DNA from: Halorussus aquaticus
GTDB lineage: Archaea; Halobacteriota; Halobacteria; Halobacteriales; Haladaptataceae
Direction of reading: 5' to 3'
Assembly: GCF_024218795.1 (NCBI RefSeq)
Contig: NZ_CP100400.1
Coordinates: 310,001 to 374,000, forward strand
Length of the DNA: 64,000 bases
How positions within the stretch are numbered: position 1 is the stretch's first letter; every line of letters starts with the position of its first letter. Shown here piece by piece: positions 43,852 to 51,510 of this stretch. The translations under genes were made by a program, and so were the position numbers. The notes under the pieces were generated by a model. The model saw only the letters and a list, made by a program, of their open reading frames with translations. It was not told the origin of the DNA and ran no database searches.

Positions 43852-44513
43852 GGCGTCGGAGTCGTCCGGGCGCGTTTCGCGGCCGTCACGAACTCGGCGA
43901 CCGCGTCCGGGTCCTTTCGACCGGGGACGGATTCCACGTCGTCGGCCTCCACGCCGCTCGCCACGTCCACGGCGAACGGTTCGACGGCGCGGACGGCGTC
44001 GGCCACGTTCGCGGGCGTCAGACCGCCTGCGAGGACCACCGGTGAGTCGAGCGTCGCGGCGAGTTCGGCGGTCCGCTCCCAGTCGTGGGTTCGGCCGGTA
44101 CCGCCCGCACCCTCGTCGTCCACCGAATCGACCAGCAGTCCGTCGGCCACCTCGTCGTAGCGCCGGGCCTGTTCGGGGTCGGCGGCGTCCACGACTTTGA
44201 GTACCTTCGCTTCGACGGTCGCGGTCAGGTACGCGAGGTCGCCAGCGCCCAGTTCGCCGTGAATCTGGAGCGCGTCGGGTTCGACCGCTCGGACGAGTTC
44301 GACCGCGCGCTCGGGCGAGTCGGGCATCGTCACGAGTACGGTCGTGACGAACGGCGGGGCCGCGTCGGCGAGTTCGACCGCGCGCTGTACGTCGATTTCT
44401 CGCGGGGAGTCCACCGGCACGTCAACGAGCAGGCCGACCGCGTCCGCGCCCGCCTCGACGGCCACTTCGAGGTCCTCGCGGCGGGTGAGACCACAGATTT
44501 TCGTGCGCGTCAT
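43848..44513 (-). CDS. trpF: phosphoribosylanthranilate isomerase
   Basis: 221 residues, a TIM barrel beginning MTRTKICGLTRREDLEVAVE with the catalytic Cys of TKICGLTR. Further motifs are LQIHGELGAGDLAYL and the phosphate-binding PVVLAGGLTPANVADAV and VDVASGVEADDVESVPGRKD (catalytic Asp of VDVASGVE). Amadori rearrangement of PRA to CdRP. The start overlaps the trpD stop by 4 nt and its stop overlaps the trpE start by 4 nt. Confidence 0.95.
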   Translation of the reverse strand: MTRTKICGLTRREDLEVAVEAGADAVGLLVDVPVDSPREIDVQRAVELADAAPPFVTTVLVTMPDSPERAVELVRAVEPDALQIHGELGAGDLAYLTATVEAKVLKVVDAADPEQARRYDEVADGLLVDSVDDEGAGGTGRTHDWERTAELAATLDSPVVLAGGLTPANVADAVRAVEPFAVDVASGVEADDVESVPGRKDPDAVAEFVTAAKRARTTPTP

Positions 44514-45514
44514 GCTCTCACGGAGCGACCGAGTTCGTCGAGTTGTTCGGCGGCCGCGCCGTCGTCGATGGCCTTCGCCGCGAGTTCGGCACCGTCTTCG
44601 AGGGAGTCGGCCGCGCCCGCCACGTAGATGGCCGCACCGGCGTTGGCGAGGATGATGTCGCGCTTCGCGCCGGTAACCTCGCCCTCGACGATGCCGCGGA
44701 GGTCGGCGGCGTTCTCCTCGGGAGTACCGCCCGCCACGTCGGCCACGTCGTGGCGCTGGAGACCGATGTCGTCGGGGGTGATGGTGTACTCCTCGATGTC
44801 GCCGCCGTCGAGTTCCGCGACGGTCGTCTCGTCGTGGATAGCGATTTCGTCCATGCCGGAACCGTGGACGACCAGCGCGCGCTCGACGTCCATCTTGGCG
44901 AGCGAGCGGGCGATGACCGGGACGAGGTCGTCGTCGAAGACGCCGACGACCTGTGCGTCGGCACCCGCGGGGTTCGTCAGCGGCCCGAGGACGTTGAACA
45001 CGGTTCGCATGCCGAGTTCTCTGCGAGGGCCGATGACGGCCTTCATCGCCGGGTGGAACGCCGGCGCGTGCATGTAGCCGATGTCGTTGTCTTCGATGGT
45101 GGCCTCGACCGCCTGCGGGTCCGCGTCGAGGTCGACGCCGACCTCCTCCAGCACGTCGCTGCTCCCCGACGACGAGGAGACCGAGTAGTTACCGTGTTTG
45201 GCGACCGGAACGCCCGCCGCTGACGTGACGATGGCGCTCGTGGTCGAGACGTTGATGGTGTTGTAGTCGTCGCCGCCGGTCCCGCAGGTGTCCACCAGCG
45301 GCGAGCGGTCGGGGTCGATGGTGCGGGCGGCGTCGCGCATCCCCTGTGCGAACCCGGCGATTTCGGTCTCGGTCTCGCCCTTCGCTCGGAGGGCGGTGAG
45401 CAGTGCGCCGATTTGGGCCTCGGTCGCGCCGTCGAAGACGGCCGTGGCCGCTTCTCGCGCTTCGTCGAGTGTGAGGTCCTCGCCGTCGGTGACGCGTTCG
45501 ATGTAGTCCTGCAT
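44510..45514 (-). CDS. trpD: anthranilate phosphoribosyltransferase
   Basis: 334 residues. Typical motifs are VDTCGTGGDDYNTINVSTTS (PRPP binding), VAKHGNYSVSSSSGSSDVLE, PAFHPAMKAVIGPRRELGMR and TVFNVLGPLTNPAGA. It transfers PRPP to anthranilate. It is the first gene of trpDFEG, so the operon promoter lies upstream (45538-45575). Later trp genes (trpA, trpB, trpC) are not in this window. Confidence 0.95.
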   Translation of the reverse strand: MQDYIERVTDGEDLTLDEAREAATAVFDGATEAQIGALLTALRAKGETETEIAGFAQGMRDAARTIDPDRSPLVDTCGTGGDDYNTINVSTTSAIVTSAAGVPVAKHGNYSVSSSSGSSDVLEEVGVDLDADPQAVEATIEDNDIGYMHAPAFHPAMKAVIGPRRELGMRTVFNVLGPLTNPAGADAQVVGVFDDDLVPVIARSLAKMDVERALVVHGSGMDEIAIHDETTVAELDGGDIEEYTITPDDIGLQRHDVADVAGGTPEENAADLRGIVEGEVTGAKRDIILANAGAAIYVAGAADSLEDGAELAAKAIDDGAAAEQLDELGRSVRA

Positions 45515-45537
45515 TTGGAATCACCAATGTACTTCTT

Positions 45538-45575
45538 CGTCTTACAATGAACACAATCGTACATCGTCTTAAATG
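45538..45575 (-). promoter_or_regulatory. trp operon promoter with direct repeats
   Basis: CGTCTTACAATG (45538-45549) and CGTCTTAAATG (45565-45575) on the plus strand are near-identical direct repeats starting 27 nt apart. On the minus strand the distal one is CATTTAAGACG, a TATA box about 57 nt upstream of the trpD ATG; the proximal one falls close to the predicted start site. One factor could bind both repeats and so control trp transcription. Confidence 0.5.
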
Positions 45576-45881
45576 TGTCGGGGTGGGGAACGGGGAGCGC
45601 GGAGAGGTGGGCGACGCTCCGGGTTCGGACCACGGAACGCGCTCGACGGGACGACGGTCGTCGAACTCGAGACGGAAATTCATTTCTTACGAGTATCCTT
45701 CGGAACGCTTCTGGAGATTTAGGCGGGCTTGGTCGGTGCTTCCCGCAGACTCCTTTCACTCGACTGATCCGGTAAGCCGTCCGCCCGACGCCGACTCGTC
45801 GGTGTGCGTAGTGGACGGTGACGGCCCTAGTCGTCACAGCGACTCAGACCCTCATGGAAAATCGCCAGAACGCGGCCGAAT

Positions 45882-45898
45882 CCGAAAGGTTCAATTAT
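45882..45898 (+). promoter_or_regulatory. BRE/TATA of tRNA-Val
   Basis: CCGAAAGGTTCAATTAT combines a BRE-like CCGAAAG with the TATA-like TTCAATTAT, about 50 nt before the tRNA. It therefore predicts a 5' leader of about 25 nt. The rest of 45576-45880 shows no supported gene. Confidence 0.55.
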
Positions 45899-45945
45899 CC
45901 CCCGGCCAAACGAAGAAATGCGTCCGACGAAGGCCGCACCAACAT

Positions 45946-46019
45946 GGGTTTGTGGTCTAGTTGGTTATGACACCTCCTTGACATGGAGGAGGCCGGCAGT
46001 TCAAATCTGCCCAAACCCA
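45946..46019 (+). tRNA. tRNA-Val (GAC anticodon)
   Basis: 74 nt. The acceptor GGGTTTG pairs with CAAACCC, discriminator A. The anticodon arm CCTCC-TTGACAT-GGAGG gives GAC. The T-arm GGCAG-TTCAAAT-CTGCC is intact. No intron and no encoded CCA. Convergent with the Rieske gene. Confidence 0.97.
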
Positions 46020-46136
46020 CTCCACTTTTCACTTCGCCAAATTCGCAAGCGGCCGGTCCTGAATCGAGTGTCCAGTTTCGACCACATTCAGTTAGTTGGG
46101 ACGAGAGATTTCTGCCAGTCTCACTCCCGTTCTGCG

Positions 46137-46988
46137 TTAGCCGGGTCGCGGGAAGGCGTTGAACGACAACTCGACCGGAGAGAACGGGTCGTACACCGAC
46201 TGGTGACACTGGCAGTACACCGCGTCGACCGCGTCGAACTTCGCCGCGTCCCGCGAGGAGTTGAACCCCGGCGTGCAACAGAAGTGGGTACACTTGTCGA
46301 GCCACGCGATGAAGTCCGACTCGGTGGCCGCACGCAGGAAGTCGGCGGCGTCACCCTTCGAGGGGAGGTCCGACACCTTCGGCGAGCGCAGCACCTGCAC
46401 CGGGAGTTCCTGCACGTCCTGCTCGCCCTCCGACTGCGAGCGCCACGTCGTCTGGGCGGGCTTGCCTGCACCCGCCGACCCGATGTCGTTACTCCACTCC
46501 TCGTAGTCGGCGAAGTCGTCCACGTGGAGTTTCTGGCCGGGTTCGTGGTCGGCCTGCCACTCGTAGAGACCGGGCTTGGACCGCAGGAAGTTGTCTTGGT
46601 CGGCGTCGGGCCGCAACCCCTGCGCCGACTGGACGCCGCAGTACTGGAACCATCGTCCGGTGTACGTGACGCCGCCGATATCCTGTTCGGTAATCGTGAC
46701 GGTGCTACCGTCTTTCAGTTCCCGCTCTTTGACTTCGGGCCAGACGCCCTTCAGGTACCCCTCGTCGTCGATGGTGAGTGGAACGAGGGGCATCCCGCGC
46801 GGGGCGGGACCGTCGGTGTTCTCGATGCCGACGTAGTCCGTCGGCCCGCCGGTCCCACCGGCCACGGAGGTGGCCGAGTTCAGGACGGCGGTGGCACCGG
46901 TACCGACACTGGCGAGCGTCGCCGAGCCGACGACGCCTTTCACGAACCGCCGTCGGCCGTCCTCGGGCGGATACTTGTCTGAATCCAT
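46137..46988 (-). CDS. Rieske 2Fe-2S protein, Tat-exported
   Basis: 283 residues from the ATG at 46988 (a GTG 9 nt upstream is possible). A twin-arginine motif GRRRFVKGVVGSATLAS leads the N-terminal helix. The Rieske cluster-binding motifs are C233-T-H235 (KCTHFCCTPG) and C261-H262 (YCQCHQSVYDPFSP). A long domain between carries ADYEEWSNDIGSAGAGKPAQ. It resembles the Rieske subunit of haloarchaeal cytochrome bc complexes, but no cytochrome b gene is adjacent. The acidic surface suits a periplasm-like location. Confidence 0.9.
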   Translation of the reverse strand: MDSDKYPPEDGRRRFVKGVVGSATLASVGTGATAVLNSATSVAGGTGGPTDYVGIENTDGPAPRGMPLVPLTIDDEGYLKGVWPEVKERELKDGSTVTITEQDIGGVTYTGRWFQYCGVQSAQGLRPDADQDNFLRSKPGLYEWQADHEPGQKLHVDDFADYEEWSNDIGSAGAGKPAQTTWRSQSEGEQDVQELPVQVLRSPKVSDLPSKGDAADFLRAATESDFIAWLDKCTHFCCTPGFNSSRDAAKFDAVDAVYCQCHQSVYDPFSPVELSFNAFPRPG

Positions 46989-47021
46989 CGGAACCACTCG
47001 GTGGTCCGCCCGGTAGTGTTG

Positions 47022-47058
47022 TATATATAATGAATGGTTCCAAACAGCTTGTAACCAT
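47022..47058 (-). promoter_or_regulatory. Rieske gene promoter with adjoining dyad
   Basis: TATATATAA (47022-47030) is a clear TATA about 38 nt from the ATG. Immediately upstream on the minus strand are the arms ATGGTT (47034-47039) and AACCAT (47053-47058), a 6-bp dyad with a 13-nt spacer. They sit where activators or BRE-competing repressors bind. Confidence 0.5.
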
Positions 47059-47168
47059 CCAAAATTTTAAGTTTACTTTTCAACTTCTACGGGAGAGGGG
47101 GTCGCCGTGACCCGCGTAGGCGGTGCCTGAAGTCACGATAAGGGCGACCAACCGGCGAGAAGGGGGCG

Positions 47169-47729
47169 CTACCCGAGTTCGTACTCCGCGTCGCACATCG
47201 CCCGGAGTCGTCCGTAGGTCTCGTCGGCTATCACGTCCGGGTTCGCGCAGTAGACGCCGTGAACGTCCTGCGTTCGGACTCGACTGATCACGGTCTGGAA
47301 AAAGCGACTCACGCGCGCGTCGTCGGTATATGTGAGGAGGACGCCGAGCGCGTCCGTCAGGACCCACCCGCGACCGGGTTCGACGTACTGCATCGCGTCG
47401 GAGAACCGCATGGCCAGTCCGGTCAGGTCGTCGGGATTGACGGGGTCGGTCGTCCAGAGGTCGCCCTCGTACTCGTCCGCCGTGGGAATCACCGGAACGA
47501 CGCCGACGTTGGCGGGATCGTGTCCGGCGCGTTCGAGACGCGTCTGGAGTCGGTTCGGATGGTCGCGTGCCGAGACCACGAGGAGATTGTCGAACGCACG
47601 TTCGGGCAGGGCGGAGACCGGGTCGGCGTCCGTCGGCGCGCGGACGAGCGTCTGCGTTCCGGCCGCGAACGGGCCGTCCGTTAGTTCGTCGTCGGCCGCG
47701 GCTTCGTCGGACCGCACTGCCTCCTCCAT
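47169..47729 (-). CDS. DUF7504-like haloarchaeal protein
   Basis: 186 residues from the ATG at 47729 (MEEAVRSDEAAADDELTDGP). Body motifs NLLVVSARDHPNRLQTRLER, VNPDDLTGLAMRFSDAMQYV and GWVLTDALGVLLTYTDDARV suggest an alpha/beta fold like RecA/TrmB-associated DUF7504 proteins, minus a P-loop. It starts 2 nt after the HTH gene stop and is thus cotranscribed. Such pairs are common in haloarchaea and may take part in signalling. Confidence 0.7.
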   Translation of the reverse strand: MEEAVRSDEAAADDELTDGPFAAGTQTLVRAPTDADPVSALPERAFDNLLVVSARDHPNRLQTRLERAGHDPANVGVVPVIPTADEYEGDLWTTDPVNPDDLTGLAMRFSDAMQYVEPGRGWVLTDALGVLLTYTDDARVSRFFQTVISRVRTQDVHGVYCANPDVIADETYGRLRAMCDAEYELG

Positions 47730-47731
47730 GT

Positions 47732-48400
47732 CTACGAATCCTGAATCTCCGGCGGCGTTTCGCCCGATCCGCTCGCGAGGCGCGCGTAGTACGTGTGCGC
47801 GACCGCTATCGAACCGAAAGCGGCCACGATGACGGTAGCCAGCACGACGTCCGGGACCCCTCCGATCGGCGGGAGACCGAGCCACGCGCCCGTGAGGAGA
47901 CCGAGACCCCCGACGGCGAGTCCCAGATACCAGTTACACCACGGAATGTCGGGTCGGGATTCGAGGTCGAGGTACACGTCGAGTTGTTCGGCCGCGTCCG
48001 AGAGTTCGACGATACCGCGATTCTGGTTGTACGCCACGATGCCCGCGTCGTCTAACTTGGGGAGGTGGGACTGGTATAGCGCAGTGTATACCCGTTTGCG
48101 TTCTGCCGCGGAAATAGCGTCTACCGTGATGTCGTTCTCCCACGCCGCCACCTGCTCGGCCAACTCGGACAACTGGACCGAGTCGTCCGCGCGACGGAGA
48201 TAGTGGAGGGCGTACCGTCGTCGTCGGTTCTTGAGAACGTCGAAGACGAGATCGCGCGAGAGTTCCTCCTCGGTCTGCTCGTCGTCCTCGGAGTCGACGA
48301 CGTCGGAGACTTGCGATTCCGCGACAGCCGAATCCTGCTGGTCCGGAGTCTCCTCCGGTTCGGTGCTTTCTGTTCCGGATGAGTCACCAATGGTGCTCAT
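47732..48400 (-). CDS. DUF7344 winged-helix protein with C-terminal membrane helices
   Basis: 222 residues from the ATG at 48400 (MSTIGDSSGTESTEPEETPD). A long acidic N-terminus is followed by the DUF7344 winged helix: VFDVLKNRRRRYALHYLRRA, VQLSELAEQVAAWENDITVD, VYTALYQSHLPKLDDAGIVA. Two TM helices (WYLGLAVGGLGLLTGAWLG; VVLATVIVAAFGSIAVAH) end it. It is a membrane-tethered DNA-binding protein by architecture. It is cotranscribed with the gene at 47169. Confidence 0.82.
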   Translation of the reverse strand: MSTIGDSSGTESTEPEETPDQQDSAVAESQVSDVVDSEDDEQTEEELSRDLVFDVLKNRRRRYALHYLRRADDSVQLSELAEQVAAWENDITVDAISAAERKRVYTALYQSHLPKLDDAGIVAYNQNRGIVELSDAAEQLDVYLDLESRPDIPWCNWYLGLAVGGLGLLTGAWLGLPPIGGVPDVVLATVIVAAFGSIAVAHTYYARLASGSGETPPEIQDS

Positions 48401-48550
48401 TACTATGCCACCCCTTGCTCGTAACCCAGCATGGATAAGACACATCGCCCGGATTAGTCTTTGTTATTCACCATTTACCTGTTAGAAACCGTTGCTTACG
48501 AACAGTTGCACGTCCGTTCCATCTACTCGCCGTCCCGCGGTAACCGCCGC

Positions 48551-48997
48551 TTACACCCGGTTTTCGGCCGTCCCGGACGATGGGTGTCGTTCGTCGGTAC
48601 TTCGGAGGGTCTCGTGTATTCCGAGAACCAGCGCCGGAACGACCACCATGAACAGGTGTTCCTCTATCGGGATGCCGAGGAGTTCTACCCCGGTCCGAAG
48701 GGGAATCTCGAACACGCCGATACGGAGGGTGTACCAGTCCCACAAATAGGCGATTGGATAGAGCGCCCCGATAGTTCGGGCGGCCTGTACCAACGCACCG
48801 GCCCGGTAAAGGAGTCCTACCGCCACGGTTCCCCAGACGACTTCGGTCAGGAGGTAGGTGTACTGGCCGAACGCGGCACCGATGTCGGGTATCACTCGAC
48901 CGAGTACGGTCGGCGTCGGCAAAAAACCCCCGTCGGAGGGGGAATCGGCCGTCGTACCCCCGGATTCCCGAAATTCGATAACTCTGCTAAGTTTCAT
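48551..48997 (-). CDS. lycopene cyclase domain protein, single (half-length) domain
   Basis: 148 residues from the ATG at 48997 (MKLSRVIEFRESGGTTADSP). One heterodimer-type lycopene cyclase domain of about 100 residues: FGQYTYLLTEVVWGTVAVGL, LYPIAYLWDWYTLRIGVFEI, then LLGIPIEEHLFMVVVPALVL with the IP-EE motif of CrtYc/CrtYd. Haloarchaeal CrtY normally contains two such domains in one chain of about 240 residues, so this is half size. No carotenoid gene lies adjacent. Cyclase activity alone is doubtful; it may pair with another subunit. Confidence 0.78.
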   Translation of the reverse strand: MKLSRVIEFRESGGTTADSPSDGGFLPTPTVLGRVIPDIGAAFGQYTYLLTEVVWGTVAVGLLYRAGALVQAARTIGALYPIAYLWDWYTLRIGVFEIPLRTGVELLGIPIEEHLFMVVVPALVLGIHETLRSTDERHPSSGTAENRV

Positions 48998-49026
48998 TAT
49001 CACAGGAGACGTAGGTTCACGCGACG

Positions 49027-50169
49027 ATGGACATCGCTGATATAGCAACGACGGACTTCACCGAGTTAGACGCCGCATCGAACGTCGGCAAGGCCCGGTC
49101 CGTCTTCGAAGACGAGAACCCGAAAGGTATCATCGTGACCAAGTCCGGCGAGTACGAGGGGGTCATCACGCAGAAGCAACTGCTCCGCTCCCACATCGAG
49201 GACCACACCAAAATCGAGACGCTCACCAAGTCCGCGCCCAAGGTGGACCGAACCGACGACGTTCGAGACGTCGCGCGTTCGCTCGTCGAGGGCGGTACCA
49301 AAGTCGCGCCCGTCTTCGAGTCGGGGTCGCTCTGGGGGGTCGTCAGCGAGGACCTCATCCTCGAAGCGGTGCTCGAACATCTCGACTCGCTGACCGTCGA
49401 GCAGATCTACACCGAGAACGTGATTACCATCGACGAGGACGCGACGCTCGGGCAGGCCATCAATCGCCTGCGCGAACACGGCATCTCTCGACTCCCCGTC
49501 GTGGACGAGGACGGCTTCCTGACCGGCGTCGTCACCACGCACGACGTCGTGGAGTTCGCCACCCGGAACGTCCAGAAGACCACGCGCGGCGACCGGTCCG
49601 GCGAGGGCGACCGACTCCTCGACCTGCCGGTGTACGACGTGATGTCGAGTCCCGCGACGACCACGCAACTGGACGAGACCGTGCGCGCGGCCGTCGAACG
49701 CATGTTCGAGAACGACTACTCCGGACTGGTCGTCACGCCGGAGGACGACGACCGAGTCGTGGGCGGCGTCATCACCAAGACCGACGTGCTGCGGGCACTG
49801 TCGTACACCGAGGAGGAGGTGCTGGACGTCCAGATTACCAACGTGAACCTGCTCGACACGCTCAGCAGGGAGTCGATTCGGTCGTCCATCGAGGAGATAA
49901 CCGAGAAGTACGGCAAGATGCAGGTGCGCCACGCCCACGTTCGGTTCCACGAACACAAGGAGCGACTCCGCGGCACGCCGCTCATCCAGTGTAAGATTCG
50001 CCTCCGGACCAACCGCGGACAGGTCGCGGGGTCGGGCGAGGGGTACGGGGCCGAACAGGCGTTCAACGTCGCTCGCGACAAACTCGAACGCAACGTCCTC
50101 GAAGTGAAGGGCGTCGAGAGCGACCGCGAGTATCAGGGCCAACTCCTCCGGAAACTCGGCGAACTGTAG
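49027..50169 (+). CDS. four-CBS-domain protein fused to an HPF/RaiA-like ribosome-binding domain
   Basis: 380 residues. Four CBS repeats span residues 1-270: GIIVTKSGEYEGVITQKQLL, SLWGVVSEDLILEAVLEHL, SRLPVVDEDGFLTGVVTTHD and YSGLVVTPEDDDRVVGGVIT. The C-terminal 100 residues (EEITEKYGKMQVRHAHVRFH, RTNRGQVAGSGEGYGAEQAF then NVARDKLERNVLEV) have the beta-alpha-beta-beta-beta-alpha pattern of HPF/YfiA. This would make a nucleotide-sensing ribosome hibernation factor (inference). The AK motif typical of HPF is lacking, but the glycine-rich turn and the last helix fit. Confidence 0.82.
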   Translation: MDIADIATTDFTELDAASNVGKARSVFEDENPKGIIVTKSGEYEGVITQKQLLRSHIEDHTKIETLTKSAPKVDRTDDVRDVARSLVEGGTKVAPVFESGSLWGVVSEDLILEAVLEHLDSLTVEQIYTENVITIDEDATLGQAINRLREHGISRLPVVDEDGFLTGVVTTHDVVEFATRNVQKTTRGDRSGEGDRLLDLPVYDVMSSPATTTQLDETVRAAVERMFENDYSGLVVTPEDDDRVVGGVITKTDVLRALSYTEEEVLDVQITNVNLLDTLSRESIRSSIEEITEKYGKMQVRHAHVRFHEHKERLRGTPLIQCKIRLRTNRGQVAGSGEGYGAEQAFNVARDKLERNVLEVKGVESDREYQGQLLRKLGEL

Positions 50170-50239
50170 GCCTTCGAAAACTCGGTGAGTCTATCGCAGT
50201 GAGGACCCGGCGAACGCCGACCGCGAACGTCGGGCCACG

Positions 50240-51241
50240 CTACTTTTCGGGTCGGGGTGCGGCCTTCTGGAGCGCGGTCTCGGCGATGTTTCCGCCGTAG
50301 TCGGCGCTACGGGACAGCGAGTCCACGACGAGACTCAGGTACTGGGCGCGCTGGGCGTCCATCTCTCGGATGAGGTCGTCCACCGCGCGGGTGTGTTCGT
50401 CCACGCCGCGAACGCGCTCGCGGGCCTCGTTCCCGAGGCGCGTCGCCTCCTCGCCGTCCTCTTCGAGCAGCGCGTCCATCGCCATCTCCACGATGTTGGC
50501 GGCCTCCTCGTGGAGGTCTTCGAGCGCTTCGGCCACGTCCTCGGGAACCTCGTCGAGGTTGAGGCTCAACTGGCCGATCTTGGCCGCGTGGTCCGCGATG
50601 CGCTCCAACTGGCGGGCGCTGGAGTGGTAGTCGAAACACGTCTCGCGCGGCATGCCGATGTCGGCCGCGGTGCTGGGGTTGCGGAGCGCCGACCGGAACA
50701 CCCGCGAGATCATGAACCAGAGTCGGTCCACGTCGTCGTCGCGCTCGATGACGTCCGTGGCGAGACTGTCGTCGTTTTCGATCAGTGCGGTCACCGCGTC
50801 CTGTAGCATCGTGGCCGAGACGAGTCGCATCCGGGTGATGGCGTTGTGAATCGAGAGTTCCGAGGAGTCGAGCAGGTCCTGCAGGACCACTCGGTCGGCC
50901 GTCTCCTCGATGACTTCGAGACCGACGAGACCCTGCGTGGCGTCTCGAACCGTCCGGCGCTGGTCGGGCGTCACGCGCGTCGCTTCGAGGTTGATGATGT
51001 CGAAGCCGCTGACGTACAGCGTAAACACCGTCCGCATGAGTTCCGTCCCTTCGAGGTCGGTGATATCGACCGTCCCCTCGACGGTGTCCTGGGCCGAACG
51101 CGGCGAGAGCAGCAGCGAGTCACCTTCCGGGTGGAACTCGATGCGGTCGCCCGCTTCGATGCCGTTCTCCGTCGCCCATCCCTTCGGGATGGAGACCGTG
51201 AACGTGGAACCGCCCGTGACCTGGACCTTCCGGGTTTCCAT
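50240..51241 (-). CDS. AbrB-PhoU fusion phosphate regulator
   Basis: 333 residues from the ATG at 51241 (METRKVQVTGGSTFTVSIPK). An AbrB/SpoVT swapped-hairpin DNA-binding domain (1-45, with GWATENGIEAGDRIEFHPEG) is followed by a middle domain and two PhoU-type helical bundles (SSARQLERIADHAAKIGQLS; SLVVDSLSRSADYGGNIAET). PhoU proteins dampen Pst activity. Here the AbrB domain suggests direct promoter binding. It is transcribed divergently from pstS, so the gap between (51242-51510) probably contains its operator. Confidence 0.88.
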   Translation of the reverse strand: METRKVQVTGGSTFTVSIPKGWATENGIEAGDRIEFHPEGDSLLLSPRSAQDTVEGTVDITDLEGTELMRTVFTLYVSGFDIINLEATRVTPDQRRTVRDATQGLVGLEVIEETADRVVLQDLLDSSELSIHNAITRMRLVSATMLQDAVTALIENDDSLATDVIERDDDVDRLWFMISRVFRSALRNPSTAADIGMPRETCFDYHSSARQLERIADHAAKIGQLSLNLDEVPEDVAEALEDLHEEAANIVEMAMDALLEEDGEEATRLGNEARERVRGVDEHTRAVDDLIREMDAQRAQYLSLVVDSLSRSADYGGNIAETALQKAAPRPEK

Positions 51242-51262
51242 ATGTCGATAGCCGAACCGATA

Positions 51263-51274
51263 CACAATAAATCT
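51263..51274 (-). promoter_or_regulatory. promoter of the AbrB-PhoU gene
   Basis: Minus-strand AGATTTATTGTG, with TATA centre about 27 nt from the ATG at 51241, predicts a leaderless transcript. A second A/T tract, TATATAGATTTG, lies just upstream. Confidence 0.5.
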
Positions 51275-51447
51275 ACTCAAATCTATATACAGGAGCGGTT
51301 GCTAGGCGATATTTCGTGACGGACGCGATTCGGTCTCAGTACGAGCTAGTTGTTCGGTCGTGATACATCGTCGGCTCTCGGCCTGAGGTGGCTAGTCGTG
51401 GGGTCTCGTAACAGAACCCGACGGAACGACACCCTGTGTATGCATGG

Positions 51448-51486
51448 GTAAATACGTCTATATAGATATAATAGAAGGGTATTTAC
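51448..51486 (+). promoter_or_regulatory. pst operon promoter inside a perfect dyad
   Basis: GTAAATAC (51448-51455) and GTATTTAC (51479-51486) are 8-bp perfect inverted arms enclosing CTATATAGATATAATAG, the TATA region, 23 nt between arms. The pstS ATG is at 51511, so the downstream arm covers the likely transcription start. Such symmetric sites around TATA fit a repressor that excludes TBP/RNAP in phosphate-replete cells. The AbrB-PhoU protein encoded divergently is the obvious candidate. Confidence 0.6.
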
Positions 51487-51510
51487 TTGGCCTTGGGCAA
51501 GACAATCGTA

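Noticed and set aside
45430..45570. Leader peptide upstream of/overlapping trpD (starts MYDCVHCKTKK)
   Set aside because: It contains no tryptophan codons and overlaps trpD in another frame, so a trp attenuator is not supported.
51487..51510. TTG start 8 codons upstream for pstS
   Set aside because: TTG is rare, the dyad and predicted start site cover it, and ATG 51511 begins directly before the Tat motif.
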